This document shows positions 16,918 through 26,017 of a stretch of DNA of 64,000 nt, piece after piece. The translations under genes and the position numbers were made by a program. The first letter of the stretch is position 1. Each line of letters opens with the position of its first letter. The notes beneath the pieces were generated by a model. It was not told where the DNA came from, did not search any database, and saw nothing but the letters and a program-made list of their open reading frames with translations. Origin of the DNA: Chryseobacterium oryctis (GTDB lineage Bacteria; Bacteroidota; Bacteroidia; Flavobacteriales; Weeksellaceae); the NCBI RefSeq assembly GCF_025971925.1, contig NZ_JAPDHV010000005.1, positions 62,001-126,000 on the forward strand. The letters are read 5' to 3'.

Positions 16918-17934
16918 ATGAAAATTATTGTTCCTATGGCAGGACGTGGTTCAAGATTACGTCCTCATACATTAACAGTTCCCAAACCTCTCATCCCTAT
17001 TGCAGGAAAACCAATCGTACAAAGATTAGTTGAAGATATTGCCAAAGTTGCAGGAGAAAAAATTGAAGAAGTAGCCTTTATCATTGGAGATTTCGGCCCT
17101 GAAATTGAAAAATCTCTTATACAAATCGCTGAAAAACTAGGTGCAAAAGGAAGTATATATTATCAAAACGACCCTCTTGGTACAGCTCACGCCATCAAAT
17201 GTGCAGAACAATCTATGACTGGAGATGTGGTGATTGCTTTTGCAGACACTCTTTTCCGTGCAGATTTTCAACTAGATAAAAATTCAGATGGTGTAATTTG
17301 GGTAAAAAGCGTTGAGGATCCTTCTGCTTTTGGAGTAGTAAAATTAGACAACTATGGCTTCATTACAGATTTCGTAGAAAAACCAAAAACTTTTGTTTCA
17401 GATTTAGCCATTATAGGTATTTATTATTTCAACAATGCTGAAAAACTGATGACAGAAATCAACTATATCATGGATAATGACATCAAAAATGGTGGAGAAT
17501 ATCAGTTGACAACTGCATTAGAAAACTTAAGAGCAAAAGGTTCAAAATTCACTTTAGGAAAAGTAAATGACTGGATGGATTGCGGAAACAAAAACGCAAC
17601 GGTAGAAACAAACAGCAAAATTTTAGAATACGAAAAAGAGGAAATGTCTCACTATCCATCTTCTTCTGTAATTGAAAATTCATTGATTATTCAACCATGT
17701 TTTATTGGTGAAAATGTGAAAATTTCAAATTCTAAAATTGGACCCGGAGTTTCTTTAGGTAATAACACTATAGTTGTAAACTCAAACATTGAAAACTCTC
17801 TAATTCAGGAAAATACATTAATCAATCATGGAAACCTTTCCAATTCAATGATTGGTAATTCGGCTCAATATTTTGGAGTTGCAAGAGAAATTTCTTTAGG
17901 AGATTATTCTGTTTTAGACTTTTTATCAAAATAA
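16918..17934 (+). CDS. Sugar-1-phosphate nucleotidyltransferase with left-handed beta-helix tail
   Basis: The N-terminal domain has the nucleotidyltransferase signature GRGSRLRPHTLTVPKPLIPI (residues 9-28) followed by AGKP, the sugar-binding FADTLF and VEKP segments, and GEYQLTTALE. The C-terminal about 90 residues contain hexapeptide-type turns (SLIIQPCFIGENVKISNSKI), forming a short left-handed beta-helix. Such enzymes join a sugar-1-phosphate to a nucleotide, making precursors for lipopolysaccharide or capsule. Whether the nucleotide is dTTP, UTP or GTP cannot be told. The protein has 338 residues and is encoded downstream of the flippase. A 14-bp hairpin follows it. Confidence 0.9.
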   Translation: MKIIVPMAGRGSRLRPHTLTVPKPLIPIAGKPIVQRLVEDIAKVAGEKIEEVAFIIGDFGPEIEKSLIQIAEKLGAKGSIYYQNDPLGTAHAIKCAEQSMTGDVVIAFADTLFRADFQLDKNSDGVIWVKSVEDPSAFGVVKLDNYGFITDFVEKPKTFVSDLAIIGIYYFNNAEKLMTEINYIMDNDIKNGGEYQLTTALENLRAKGSKFTLGKVNDWMDCGNKNATVETNSKILEYEKEEMSHYPSSSVIENSLIIQPCFIGENVKISNSKIGPGVSLGNNTIVVNSNIENSLIQENTLINHGNLSNSMIGNSAQYFGVAREISLGDYSVLDFLSK

Positions 17935-17964
17935 TAGGTTATCTTTAATAAAATATTATAAATT

Positions 17965-17995
17965 CAAACCACACAAAAATGTTTTGTGTGGTTTG
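17965..17995 (+). terminator. Strong hairpin after the nucleotidyltransferase gene
   Basis: CAAACCACACAAAA (17965-17978) and its exact complement (17982-17995) form a 14-bp stem with a 3-base loop. There is no T tract after it, so it may be a weak terminator or an mRNA-stabilising hairpin. Confidence 0.6.
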
Positions 17996-18038
17996 GCGTT
18001 AATATTGCAAAGTATTTTTTAATCGAAAAGATAAATAC

Positions 18039-18881
18039 ATGAAAAATTGGATACCATTATTATTGTTACTTTTAATCTTATTGTCTTGTAAAACAAGAAA
18101 TGCAGCAAACAAATCGAATAGCATTGTGCAAGACAGTACAGTTGTCGAAAACAATAATAATCCAAAAGACACGAGTGAACCTGTAAGGGATAAACTTACG
18201 TTTTATGAGCATGTTCTTATTCCTCCAACCTTTGAGCAGATAAAAATCAACAGCAAAGTAAATGTTGAAAACGGAGGTTTTATACCTACTTTAGATGCTA
18301 CCATTTATATTGAAAACAATAAGAAAGTATGGATGAATCTTCAGGCACTTGTATTCAATGTAGCTCGAGGAATTGCTACTCCGGAAGGAATCAAAGGGCA
18401 GGATAAAACAAGTAAAACATATATTGATTCTGATTTTGATTATCTTAATAATTTACTGAACGTAAATTTCATTGATTACAAAGCTTTGGAGAAAATTCTA
18501 ATGGGCAGAACTTTTGTAAAAATCAGCGACTCTCAATTTACACTTACAAAAAATGCCCAGGGATATAAAATGGTATCAAATGGTACACAAAAAATTGAAA
18601 CTGACGAAAAGAAAAGAGAATATAAAATTTCTCTGCAATATGATGAAAATTACGACTTATTATATGTTAATTTAAAAGACGTTTTATCTCCCGATGAATT
18701 AGAAATTTCTTATACCAATTGGGATGAATATAGTGGAATTCGCCTCCCAAAAAATGTTAAAATAATTATAAAAGGCTCAAAAAGCAGTCAAATCTTACTG
18801 GAAAATACGAAATTTGATTTTTCTAGGATGGAAACACCTTATTCTGTACCATCTAGTTACAAGAAAATTGAGATTAAATGA
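18039..18881 (+). CDS. DUF4292 lipoprotein
   Basis: The 280-residue protein starts with a lipoprotein signal (LLLLLLILLSC, Cys17). The body is beta-rich (NVENGGFIPTLDATIYIENN, then KVWMNLQALVFNVARG), in line with DUF4292 as I know it and somewhat like outer-membrane lipoprotein carrier folds. Its stop overlaps the start of the EnvC-like gene by four bases (ATGA), so the two are translated together. In flavobacteria this pairing is common, which hints at a shared role in the cell envelope. No biochemical function is established. Confidence 0.82.
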   Translation: MKNWIPLLLLLLILLSCKTRNAANKSNSIVQDSTVVENNNNPKDTSEPVRDKLTFYEHVLIPPTFEQIKINSKVNVENGGFIPTLDATIYIENNKKVWMNLQALVFNVARGIATPEGIKGQDKTSKTYIDSDFDYLNNLLNVNFIDYKALEKILMGRTFVKISDSQFTLTKNAQGYKMVSNGTQKIETDEKKREYKISLQYDENYDLLYVNLKDVLSPDELEISYTNWDEYSGIRLPKNVKIIIKGSKSSQILLENTKFDFSRMETPYSVPSSYKKIEIK

Positions 18882-20443
18882 TTAAAAAATTTAGCTTTTT
18901 AATAGGCATTTTATTGTTCGGATTTTCAAACGGGCAAACCGGTAAAAAAGAACAGTTACAAAAACAAAATGCCGAACTTAAAAAACAAATTGCACAAATA
19001 AATACAGATTTAGCTAAAACAAGAAGCGAATCTAAACTTTCTATCGCCTATCTGGATAATGTTAATAAAAAATTAGCATTAAGAGAGAAAGTGTATAACA
19101 ACACTCAAAAAGAAAAAAGATTTATTGAAGATGAGATTTATCTTCGTCAATTAGAAATCAACAAGCAAAATAGAGAGTTAGCCGTTCTAAGAAAAAATTA
19201 CGCGGAAGTTTTAGTAAATGCTTACAAAAATAAAGGGGTACAAAATAAAGTAACCTTCATCCTTTCTTCTAAAAATTTAGGAGAAGCTATCAGAAGGGTT
19301 CAATATTTAAAACAATATTCTGATTATCAAGATAAAAAAGCAGCAGAAATATCAGATGCTGCTGCTAAAATCAAAAAATCTATCGAGCAAAAACAAAACT
19401 CTGTAAAAGAAAAAGCCAATCTTTTGGCAAACCAACAGAAAGATTTAGCAACAATCAATGTTGAAAGAGCCCAGAAAGAACAGCTTGTAACAGAATTTAA
19501 AAAGAATGAATCTAAGTTAACAGCAGAACTTAAACAAAAACAAACTCAGTCTAAAGCTCTTGAAGGTCAAATCAGAGCAATTATTGCTGAAGAAATCAGA
19601 ATTGCCAAAGCAGAAGAAGAGGCCAGAAAAAAAGCCGAGGCTGAAAAAATTCGTTTAGCTAAAATAGCTGCAGAAAGAGAAAAAGCAAGAATCGAAGCTG
19701 AAGCAAAAGCAAGAGCTGAAGCATTAGAAAAAGAAAGATTATTAGCCGAAGCTGAAGCTAAAAAAGCGGCAGAATTAGCTGCAAAAAGAGCTGAAGAAGA
19801 AAGAAAACGAAGTGAAGAAGCAGCCAGAGCTGAGGCAACAGCCAGAGATGAAGCTAGAAAATTAGCCGCAAAAAAGGCATCTGATGAAGCCAATGCTAAA
19901 GCAAAAGAAGCATCTGATAAGTTAATAGCTGCAAGAGCTGCCGAAGCCGCCCTGAATAAGAAAAAAGAAGACGAGAAAAAGGCTGCGGAAACTAAGGCTA
20001 TGACGAACTATGGAGTCACAACAGTAGCTGGAAGTAACTTTGCAGACAATAGAGGACGACTAGGATATCCTGCAGATAAAATAGGTCAAATTACACACCG
20101 ATTCGGAAGACAACCGCATCCTGTTTTCAAAAATATTTATGAAGAAAACAATGGTATAAAAATATCAGTTCCTTCAGGTACACGTGCAAAGTCTGTATTC
20201 CCAGGAACAGTATCTTCGGTATTGGCCAACAATGACGGTACAAAAACAGTTATGCTAAAACATGGTAATTATTTCACTATATATTCTAATTTGGGCAGCG
20301 TAAGTGTTTCTAAAGGTCAACAAGTTTCAGCAGGAACACCTGTAGGAGTTATAGGTCAGGATTTTGATGGTTCTTACACTCTTGATTTTCAGGTATGGAA
20401 CGGAACCACACCAGTTGATCCTTTAGGTTGGGTTTCTTATTAA
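18878..20443 (+). CDS. EnvC-like murein hydrolase activator with degenerate LytM domain
   Basis: The 521-residue protein has a signal peptide (FSFLIGILLFGFSNGQ), two coiled-coil regions (20-110 and 150-250), a long Ala/Glu/Lys-rich helix (250-370) and a C-terminal M23/LytM domain (about 395-521). The LytM zinc ligands look lost: the expected HxGxDI is NNGIKI, the expected YxHL is YSNL, and the expected LHFE is LDFQ. This resembles E. coli EnvC, which activates amidases rather than cutting peptidoglycan itself. I therefore infer a periplasmic amidase activator for cell separation. It is coupled to the DUF4292 gene by a 4-base overlap, with tatA next. Confidence 0.9.
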   Translation: MIKKFSFLIGILLFGFSNGQTGKKEQLQKQNAELKKQIAQINTDLAKTRSESKLSIAYLDNVNKKLALREKVYNNTQKEKRFIEDEIYLRQLEINKQNRELAVLRKNYAEVLVNAYKNKGVQNKVTFILSSKNLGEAIRRVQYLKQYSDYQDKKAAEISDAAAKIKKSIEQKQNSVKEKANLLANQQKDLATINVERAQKEQLVTEFKKNESKLTAELKQKQTQSKALEGQIRAIIAEEIRIAKAEEEARKKAEAEKIRLAKIAAEREKARIEAEAKARAEALEKERLLAEAEAKKAAELAAKRAEEERKRSEEAARAEATARDEARKLAAKKASDEANAKAKEASDKLIAARAAEAALNKKKEDEKKAAETKAMTNYGVTTVAGSNFADNRGRLGYPADKIGQITHRFGRQPHPVFKNIYEENNGIKISVPSGTRAKSVFPGTVSSVLANNDGTKTVMLKHGNYFTIYSNLGSVSVSKGQQVSAGTPVGVIGQDFDGSYTLDFQVWNGTTPVDPLGWVSY

Positions 20444-20472
20444 AAAAGATTAACTTTGCAAAAAATTGAGCA

Positions 20473-20685
20473 ATGAATACACTAACAATACTTGCCTTAT
20501 CATGGCAACACATCTTAATCGTAGCAATACTTCTTGTGTTACTTTTCGGAGGTAAAAAAATCCCGGAATTAATGAGAGGTGTTGGTTCTGGCATTAAAGA
20601 ATTTAAAGATGCTGTAAAAGAAGAAGACAAACCTGGTTCTGAAAACAAATCTTCTTCAAATAACACTAATACACCCAGCAACTAA
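20473..20685 (+). CDS. tatA: Twin-arginine translocase subunit TatA/E
   Basis: The 70-residue protein has one N-terminal membrane helix (HILIVAILLVLLFGGKKIPE), the characteristic FGGKKIPEL hinge, an amphipathic helix (GSGIKEFKDAVKEE) and a polar Ser/Asn-rich tail. TatA oligomerises in the inner membrane to form the path for folded proteins carrying twin-arginine signals. It starts 29 bases after the EnvC-like gene and 14 bases before the DUF4254 gene, so it is probably in one operon with them. No tatC is in the window. Confidence 0.95.
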   Translation: MNTLTILALSWQHILIVAILLVLLFGGKKIPELMRGVGSGIKEFKDAVKEEDKPGSENKSSSNNTNTPSN

Positions 20686-20699
20686 AATTCTATAAGCTG

Positions 20700-21311
20700 A
20701 TGAACTTTACAGAAACCGCATGGGAAATTTTCAATCAATCTATTGAAGATTATCATGTATCTGATGATATCAACACTCTAATTAATAACCCGTTCGAGAA
20801 AGATAGTTTGGAACGAATTTTGTATGCAAAGAACTGGATTGATACCGTTCAATGGCATTTGGAAGATATTATTAGAGATGAAAATATAGATCCTACTGAA
20901 GCTCTTGCATTGAAAAGAACAATAGATGCTTCTAATCAAAAAAGAACTGATCTAGTAGAATTTATTGATAGTTGGTTTCTTGAAAAATATAAAAATATCA
21001 TTCCTAAACCTGATGCAAAAATAAATACTGAAACTCCTGCTTGGGCTGTAGACAGATTATCAATACTTGCGTTAAAGGTTTATCATATGTCATTAGAAGC
21101 AAATAGAGAATCTGCTTCGGAAGAACATCGTTTAAACTGCCAAGCTAAACTAGATGTTCTTTTAATGCAAAAAGATGATCTATCAACTTCTATTAATCAG
21201 TTGCTTACTGATATTGAGAACGGTAACGTTAAGATGAAAGTATACAAACAAATGAAAATGTATAACGATGAAAGTCTTAACCCAATCCTTTATCAAAAGG
21301 AGCAAAAATGA
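20700..21311 (+). CDS. DUF4254 family protein
   Basis: The 203-residue, mainly helical protein has no signal peptide. Its N-terminus (ETAWEIFNQSIEDYHVSD) and central segments (LYAKNWIDTVQWHLEDIIRD, ALALKRTIDASNQKRTDLVE) fit the DUF4254 family as I remember it. No catalytic function is established. Its stop overlaps the next lipoprotein gene by four bases (ATGA), and tatA is just upstream, so it belongs to the envelope-related run of genes ending in ribA. Confidence 0.75.
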   Translation: MNFTETAWEIFNQSIEDYHVSDDINTLINNPFEKDSLERILYAKNWIDTVQWHLEDIIRDENIDPTEALALKRTIDASNQKRTDLVEFIDSWFLEKYKNIIPKPDAKINTETPAWAVDRLSILALKVYHMSLEANRESASEEHRLNCQAKLDVLLMQKDDLSTSINQLLTDIENGNVKMKVYKQMKMYNDESLNPILYQKEQK

Positions 21312-21760
21312 AACAACTATTTTTTTTCGGAATATTAATAATTGCGTCTTCTTGTGCTACGGAAAAAATAAATTTTTCTCCGTTGTCTAATAATTTTTAT
21401 AGTGAATCAAAAGGAGATACAGATAAGAAATCAAGCAAAAGTATTGACATTAATATTAAAGAAAATGTAAATGCTTCGGAAATATCCAATCTAATTTCTT
21501 CTTTTCCTAAATTTAAGAATACAGATATAAACGAAGAAATTACTGAATTAAAATACAGTCTTCAAAATTATCTTTATGCAATTGACGCTGGTAATAATTC
21601 AGGAAAAAATAGAGCTATTAAAAGCTTTGAAAATGCTTATAAAAAGATTCAGAAAAAAAGAGAGAATCTGAGCAAAGATGACGACGAAGTTCTTAATAGA
21701 TATTTAGTAAGATTGAAAACCAACATCAATGTTATTGAAGACTCTTTAAAAGGAAATTAA
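21308..21760 (+). CDS. Small lipoprotein of unknown function
   Basis: The 150-residue protein begins with a lipoprotein signal (LFFFGILIIASSC, Cys16). The rest is polar and helical, with two likely helices (SEISNLISSF and ENAYKKIQKKRENLSKDDDE). I do not recognise a family. It is translationally coupled to the DUF4254 gene through an ATGA overlap and stops 22 bases before ribA, so it is expected to be made together with them and anchored in the envelope. Confidence 0.75.
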   Translation: MKQLFFFGILIIASSCATEKINFSPLSNNFYSESKGDTDKKSSKSIDINIKENVNASEISNLISSFPKFKNTDINEEITELKYSLQNYLYAIDAGNNSGKNRAIKSFENAYKKIQKKRENLSKDDDEVLNRYLVRLKTNINVIEDSLKGN

Positions 21761-21782
21761 AATAAACCCCAGGAATAAATCA

Positions 21783-22379
21783 ATGATTAAAATTCAGGCG
21801 GAAGCTAATGTTCCTACAGAACATGGCACCTTCCGAATGATAGCTTTCTCTGAAAACGAAAACGACTGGATGCCTCATATGGCTATTATAGCCGAAAATA
21901 CAGATTTTACCAAACCTGTAAATGTACGTTTCCATTCCGAATGTATCACTGGAGAAGTTTTCCATTCAAAAAAATGTGAATGCGGTCAGCAATTAGATGC
22001 TGCAATGAAATACATCCATGAAAATGGAGGAATTATTATTTATCTTCGCCAAGAAGGAAGAAATATTGGAATAATCAATAAATTAAAGGCTTATTCACTA
22101 CAAGAAAAAGGACTTGATACAGTAGAAGCTAATTTACAGCTTGGACTTCCGGCTGATGACAGAAACTTTGGAGTAGCCATCGAGATTTTAAATTTATTGG
22201 ATGTAAAAAATATCAATCTTCTTACAAACAATCCTGAAAAGGTAAAATATGTAAAAGATAGCAATATTCATTTAAATTCAAGAGTTCCTCTACAAATTCC
22301 GGCAAATGAAATAAGTAAAGGATATCTAAAAACAAAGAAAGATTATTTTGGTCATTTATTAGATGACAATGATAAGTAA
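21783..22379 (+). CDS. ribA: GTP cyclohydrolase II
   Basis: RibA converts GTP to a diaminopyrimidine-type product in the first step of riboflavin synthesis. The 198-residue protein is the monofunctional form, without a RibB domain. The zinc ligands are visible as SEC (Cys54) and KCEC (Cys65, Cys67). The GTP-binding and catalytic segments YLRQEGRNIGI, LPADDRNFGVA and LLTNNPEKV follow. It is the last gene of the run that began at 18039; a perfect palindromic terminator follows it. No FMN riboswitch was seen nearby. Confidence 0.95.
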   Translation: MIKIQAEANVPTEHGTFRMIAFSENENDWMPHMAIIAENTDFTKPVNVRFHSECITGEVFHSKKCECGQQLDAAMKYIHENGGIIIYLRQEGRNIGIINKLKAYSLQEKGLDTVEANLQLGLPADDRNFGVAIEILNLLDVKNINLLTNNPEKVKYVKDSNIHLNSRVPLQIPANEISKGYLKTKKDYFGHLLDDNDK

Positions 22380-22387
22380 AAAAATAA

Positions 22388-22424
22388 ACAAAACCCTTTG
22401 AAATTAATTTCAAAGGGTTTTTTA
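22388..22424. terminator. Palindromic bidirectional terminator between ribA and a lipoprotein gene
   Basis: Bases 22390-22421 form a perfect 32-base palindrome centred on TTAA, with T tracts on both sides. It serves the convergent genes on each side. Confidence 0.92.
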
Positions 22425-22453
22425 ATTATAAAAAACTGAAAAGATATACTAAT

Positions 22454-22984
22454 TTAGTTTGCTTTAGTAACTGGTACTTTAGAATCATCCAAACCATAGT
22501 ACTTAATTACTGCATTATAGTCACTTGTGTCTACTCCATTTGCATTTTTACTTGCACTAGCTGGAACAAGCACAATTCTGAACTTTTGATTGTTTAAATA
22601 TTGATTTTTTTCTGAAGAAGTAAGCTCTGTTGATAAATCAAAACTAGGATCGTCTATTCTGATTTGCACCTCCTGAGAATCAAAAACATAATTATAATTA
22701 AACACTCTACCTGTAGGCATACCTGTTACATTTGGTATATATTGATCTTTAGGAATCAATTGCCATGCATCTCCTAGGCTTCTATATACCAAAACTACAT
22801 CTGTACTTTGAATATTGATACCTTGGGAAAACGCATAACTGTTAGCATTTGTAAAAGAGCCTGTTACATCCCTCATTTTAGAATAAGTATCACTATCAAC
22901 AAAATTATCATTATCATTATTATCGCAGCTAAATAAAAATAGCCCTACGAATGCTAATAGAAAAATTGGAAGAATTTTTTTCAT
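22454..22984 (-). CDS. Lipoprotein of unknown function
   Basis: The 176-residue protein has a lipoprotein signal (LLAFVGLFLFSC, Cys20) followed by an Asn/Asp-rich linker (DNNDNDNFVDSD). The rest looks beta-rich, with segments such as DVVLVYRSLGDAWQLIP and FRIVLVPAS. I recall similar unnamed lipoproteins in flavobacteria but cannot name a family. It is transcribed alone, convergent with ribA and divergent from the GH3 gene. Confidence 0.75.
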   Translation of the reverse strand: MKKILPIFLLAFVGLFLFSCDNNDNDNFVDSDTYSKMRDVTGSFTNANSYAFSQGINIQSTDVVLVYRSLGDAWQLIPKDQYIPNVTGMPTGRVFNYNYVFDSQEVQIRIDDPSFDLSTELTSSEKNQYLNNQKFRIVLVPASASKNANGVDTSDYNAVIKYYGLDDSKVPVTKAN

Positions 22985-23050
22985 TTTTATAAAAGTTTAG
23001 TTATTATTTACAAAACGTATTCAAATCATATACCAAAAAATTCAAAAACC

Positions 23051-23082
23051 TTGTTTTCCTCATTTTTTTAATTGTATTTTTG
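23051..23082 (+). promoter_or_regulatory. Promoter of the GH3-bshA operon
   Basis: TTG (23051-23053), a 21-base gap and TATTTTTG (23075-23082) match the Bacteroidota consensus. This puts the transcription start just before the ATG at 23101 and excludes the TTG at 23080 as a start codon. Confidence 0.65.
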
Positions 23083-23100
23083 TTCATATTTCAAAAAGTC

Positions 23101-24837
23101 ATGAAGAAAATAGTTTACACTTCACTCTTTATATTATTATTTTTAAGTTCAAACATTACAGCGCAATATCAACCTAAAAATATCTCCAAGGAAGATTTAA
23201 AAAAAGCTAACCATTGGGTTAACAAAACATACAAATCTCTTTCGCAGGACGAAAAACTGGGACAATTATTCATCGTTGCTCTTTACACAAACAAAGGTGA
23301 AAGCGAAATTAATAACGTAAGAAATATTGTTATTAAAGATAAAATTGGCGGATTAATTCTAATGCAGGATGATGCAGCCAGAGAAATTAACTTAGTTAAT
23401 GAGTTTCAGCAGAAATCGAAAGTTCCTTTAATGATTGGGATGGATGCCGAATGGGGACTTTTCCAAAGAATTGCAACGGCTCACAAATTCCCTTGGGCAA
23501 TGACATTAGGAGCCATTCAGGATAAAAATTTAATTTATCAAATGTCTGCCAAAATTGCAGAAGACTGTCATAGAATGGGTATCAATTGGGATTTTGCACC
23601 TGTTGTTGACGTGAATACTAATCCCAACAATCCTATCATCGGAAACAGAAGCTTCGGTTCTGAAGTCGAAAATGTGATTACTTCTGCATTACATTATTCA
23701 AACGGACTTCAAGACAATAATATTTTAGCTGCGATTAAACACTTTCCGGGACATGGAGATACAAACACAGATTCTCATTTAGATCTACCTGTTGTTTCCC
23801 ACAATTTGGAAAGATTAAACAATGTTGAATTAGCTCCTTTCAAAGCCTTGATGGACAAGGGAATCGGAGGTGTGATGGTAGCACATTTATATGTTCCAAG
23901 TTTAGAATCAAAAAAGGGAATTCCTGCATCTGTTTCTAAAAGTATTATCACAGGTTTATTGAAAGAGAAATTGGGATATAAAGGCTTAATCATTACCGAC
24001 GCCCTAAACATGGGAGCTGTAGCCAATAAGTATAAACCCGGAGAATTGGATGCATTAGCATTCAAAGCAGGAAATGATATTATGCTTTTCTCACAAGGTG
24101 TTGCCGAAGGAAAAAAATTAATCCAAAAAGCAATTGAAAAAGGGGAAATTTCACAAGCTAGAGTTGAAGAAAGTGTCAAGAAAATTCTTTTAACCAAATA
24201 CTTTTTAGGTTTGGATAAATACACTCCAAAAAATCCTGAAAATATTAATTCAGACCTGAATAATGATTCTCACAAAGTTTTGGTTCAAAACTTATATTCA
24301 AACGCTTTGACTTTATTAAAGGACGAAAAAAAATTACTTCCATTAGACGGAAAACAAATCTATTATATTCCATTGGAAGAAGCTCCTTATCAAACATTTG
24401 CTCAACAAATTGGTTCTAATGTTATTATCAAAAAAGCTAATGAAATCAATTCTATCCCTTCAAATTCAACAGTGATTGTTGGACTTCACAAAGACAATTC
24501 TACAGCTTATAAACCTTACAAAATTTCAGAGGCATCAAAGAAAACTTTATCTGATTTAGCGAAAAATCAAAATGTTATTCTGAACGTTTTCGGAAGTGCT
24601 TATGCATTGAAAGACATTGATATTTCAAAAGTTTCCACTGTTTTGGTTTCTTATGAAAACAACGACGACTCAATGACAGCAACAGCTAATGCATTAAATG
24701 GAAAAACAAAAATTTGGGGCAGACTTCCTGTTTTGGTAAACGAAAACTTAAAGGCAGGAATGGGAATAGATTTAGAACCTAAAATTGTTTCTACAAATAC
24801 ATATTCAGCAGTATTTACAACATCAAAACAACAATAA
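23101..24837 (+). CDS. Glycoside hydrolase family 3, NagZ-like beta-N-acetylhexosaminidase
   Basis: The 578-residue exported protein has a signal peptide (VYTSLFILLFLSSNITAQ), a GH3 N-terminal TIM-barrel and a C-terminal domain. The motif KHFPGHGDTNTDSHLDLP carries the catalytic Asp-His pair known from NagZ-type enzymes, and the nucleophile Asp lies in LIITDALNMGAV. It should release N-acetylglucosamine from peptidoglycan or chitin-like chains in the periplasm. The start is the ATG at 23101 because the longer frame would begin inside the promoter. bshA starts only 4 bases after its stop, so they share a transcript. Confidence 0.92.
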   Translation: MKKIVYTSLFILLFLSSNITAQYQPKNISKEDLKKANHWVNKTYKSLSQDEKLGQLFIVALYTNKGESEINNVRNIVIKDKIGGLILMQDDAAREINLVNEFQQKSKVPLMIGMDAEWGLFQRIATAHKFPWAMTLGAIQDKNLIYQMSAKIAEDCHRMGINWDFAPVVDVNTNPNNPIIGNRSFGSEVENVITSALHYSNGLQDNNILAAIKHFPGHGDTNTDSHLDLPVVSHNLERLNNVELAPFKALMDKGIGGVMVAHLYVPSLESKKGIPASVSKSIITGLLKEKLGYKGLIITDALNMGAVANKYKPGELDALAFKAGNDIMLFSQGVAEGKKLIQKAIEKGEISQARVEESVKKILLTKYFLGLDKYTPKNPENINSDLNNDSHKVLVQNLYSNALTLLKDEKKLLPLDGKQIYYIPLEEAPYQTFAQQIGSNVIIKKANEINSIPSNSTVIVGLHKDNSTAYKPYKISEASKKTLSDLAKNQNVILNVFGSAYALKDIDISKVSTVLVSYENNDDSMTATANALNGKTKIWGRLPVLVNENLKAGMGIDLEPKIVSTNTYSAVFTTSKQQ

Positions 24838-24841
24838 ACCA

Positions 24842-25990
24842 ATGAAAATAGGCATACTTTGCTATCCAACATACGGTGGAAGCGGAATTGTAGCAACAGA
24901 ACTCGGAATGTCTCTAGCCAATAAAGGTTACGAAGTTCACTTTATAAGTTCTGCCCTTCCTGCAAGGCTGGACATCACCAACCCGAATATTTTCTTTCAT
25001 AGAGTAAATGTTCAAACCTATCCTCTTTTCCAGTATCAGCCTTATGATATTGCGTTAAGCTCAATGATTTATCGTGTAGTAAATCTCTATAAATTAGATT
25101 TACTTCATGCTCATTATGCAATTCCTTATGCATATGCTGCTTTTACTGCAAAACAAATGTTGAAGGAAGATAATAATGATATTCCGTTGGTAACAACACT
25201 TCACGGAACCGATATTACTTTGGTTGGTCAACATCCAAGCTACAAACACGCCGTAGAATTTTCCATTAATCAATCAGATGCTATAACTTCTGTATCGGAA
25301 AGTTTAAAAAAAGATACTTTACAGTTTTTTAATATAAAAAAAGAAATTCAGGTTATAACGAATTTTATTGATAATTCCGAATTTGATGACTGTACAGAAT
25401 GCCAGAGGACACAGTTTGCCAATCCTGATGAGAAAATTTTGATTCATGTTTCAAATTTACGCCCAGTAAAACGTGTCGGAGAAGTTTTGCAAATATTCAA
25501 AAACGTTGAGAAAAAAGTAAAATCAAAATTAATCATCATCGGCGAAGGACCGGATATGGAGAAAGTCAATGAATTTTTAGAAGAAAACCCTGAATTGATT
25601 TCGAAAATCCGATTATTGGGTAAAGTCAACGATTTATATAGAATTCTTCAGCTTTCAGACGTATTTTTATTACCTTCCGAACAAGAAAGTTTTGGTCTTG
25701 CCGCATTGGAAGCAATGGCTGCAAACACTCCGGTTATCAGTTCAAATGCAGGTGGAATTCCAGAAGTGAACATACAAGGCGAAACAGGATATTTGGCAGA
25801 AATCGGAAATGTAGAAGCGATGAGTAATTACACAATAAAATTATTGAGTAATGATGAGCTTTTAACCAAAATGAAGAAAAATGCGAAAGAACAAGCCATA
25901 AAATTCGATTTGAAAAACATTCTTCCTATATATGAAGAAATGTATAGAACAACCATAGAAAATTTTAAAAATGAGTTGACCAAAGCATAG
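24842..25990 (+). CDS. bshA: N-acetyl-alpha-D-glucosaminyl L-malate synthase (bacillithiol pathway)
   Basis: BshA transfers GlcNAc from UDP-GlcNAc to L-malate, the first step in making the thiol bacillithiol. The 382-residue GT-B protein shows the diagnostic start MKIGILCYPTYGGSGIVATE, the middle THLHG-like segment TLHGTDITLVGQHP, VSNLRPVKR, and the nucleotide-sugar site EQESFGLAALEAMA. I start it at the ATG at 24842; the frame runs 57 bases further back into the GH3 gene, but BshA proteins begin at this MKIG. Other bsh genes are not in the window. Confidence 0.95.
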   Translation: MKIGILCYPTYGGSGIVATELGMSLANKGYEVHFISSALPARLDITNPNIFFHRVNVQTYPLFQYQPYDIALSSMIYRVVNLYKLDLLHAHYAIPYAYAAFTAKQMLKEDNNDIPLVTTLHGTDITLVGQHPSYKHAVEFSINQSDAITSVSESLKKDTLQFFNIKKEIQVITNFIDNSEFDDCTECQRTQFANPDEKILIHVSNLRPVKRVGEVLQIFKNVEKKVKSKLIIIGEGPDMEKVNEFLEENPELISKIRLLGKVNDLYRILQLSDVFLLPSEQESFGLAALEAMAANTPVISSNAGGIPEVNIQGETGYLAEIGNVEAMSNYTIKLLSNDELLTKMKKNAKEQAIKFDLKNILPIYEEMYRTTIENFKNELTKA

Positions 25991-26017
25991 CTTTTCTGCT
26001 ATATTTGTGTTACACTC

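Noticed and set aside
19567..19893. 108-residue Ala/Ser-rich ORF antisense to the EnvC-like gene
   Set aside because: It mirrors the Ala/Glu/Lys repeats of the coiled coil on the other strand and has no upstream signals.
23080..23100. Upstream TTG start for the GH3 gene
   Set aside because: It overlaps the -7 element, and the signal peptide begins properly at the ATG at 23101.
24785..24841. Longer BshA starting inside the GH3 gene
   Set aside because: BshA proteins begin at MKIGILCYPT; the extra residues are an out-of-frame reading of the GH3 end.
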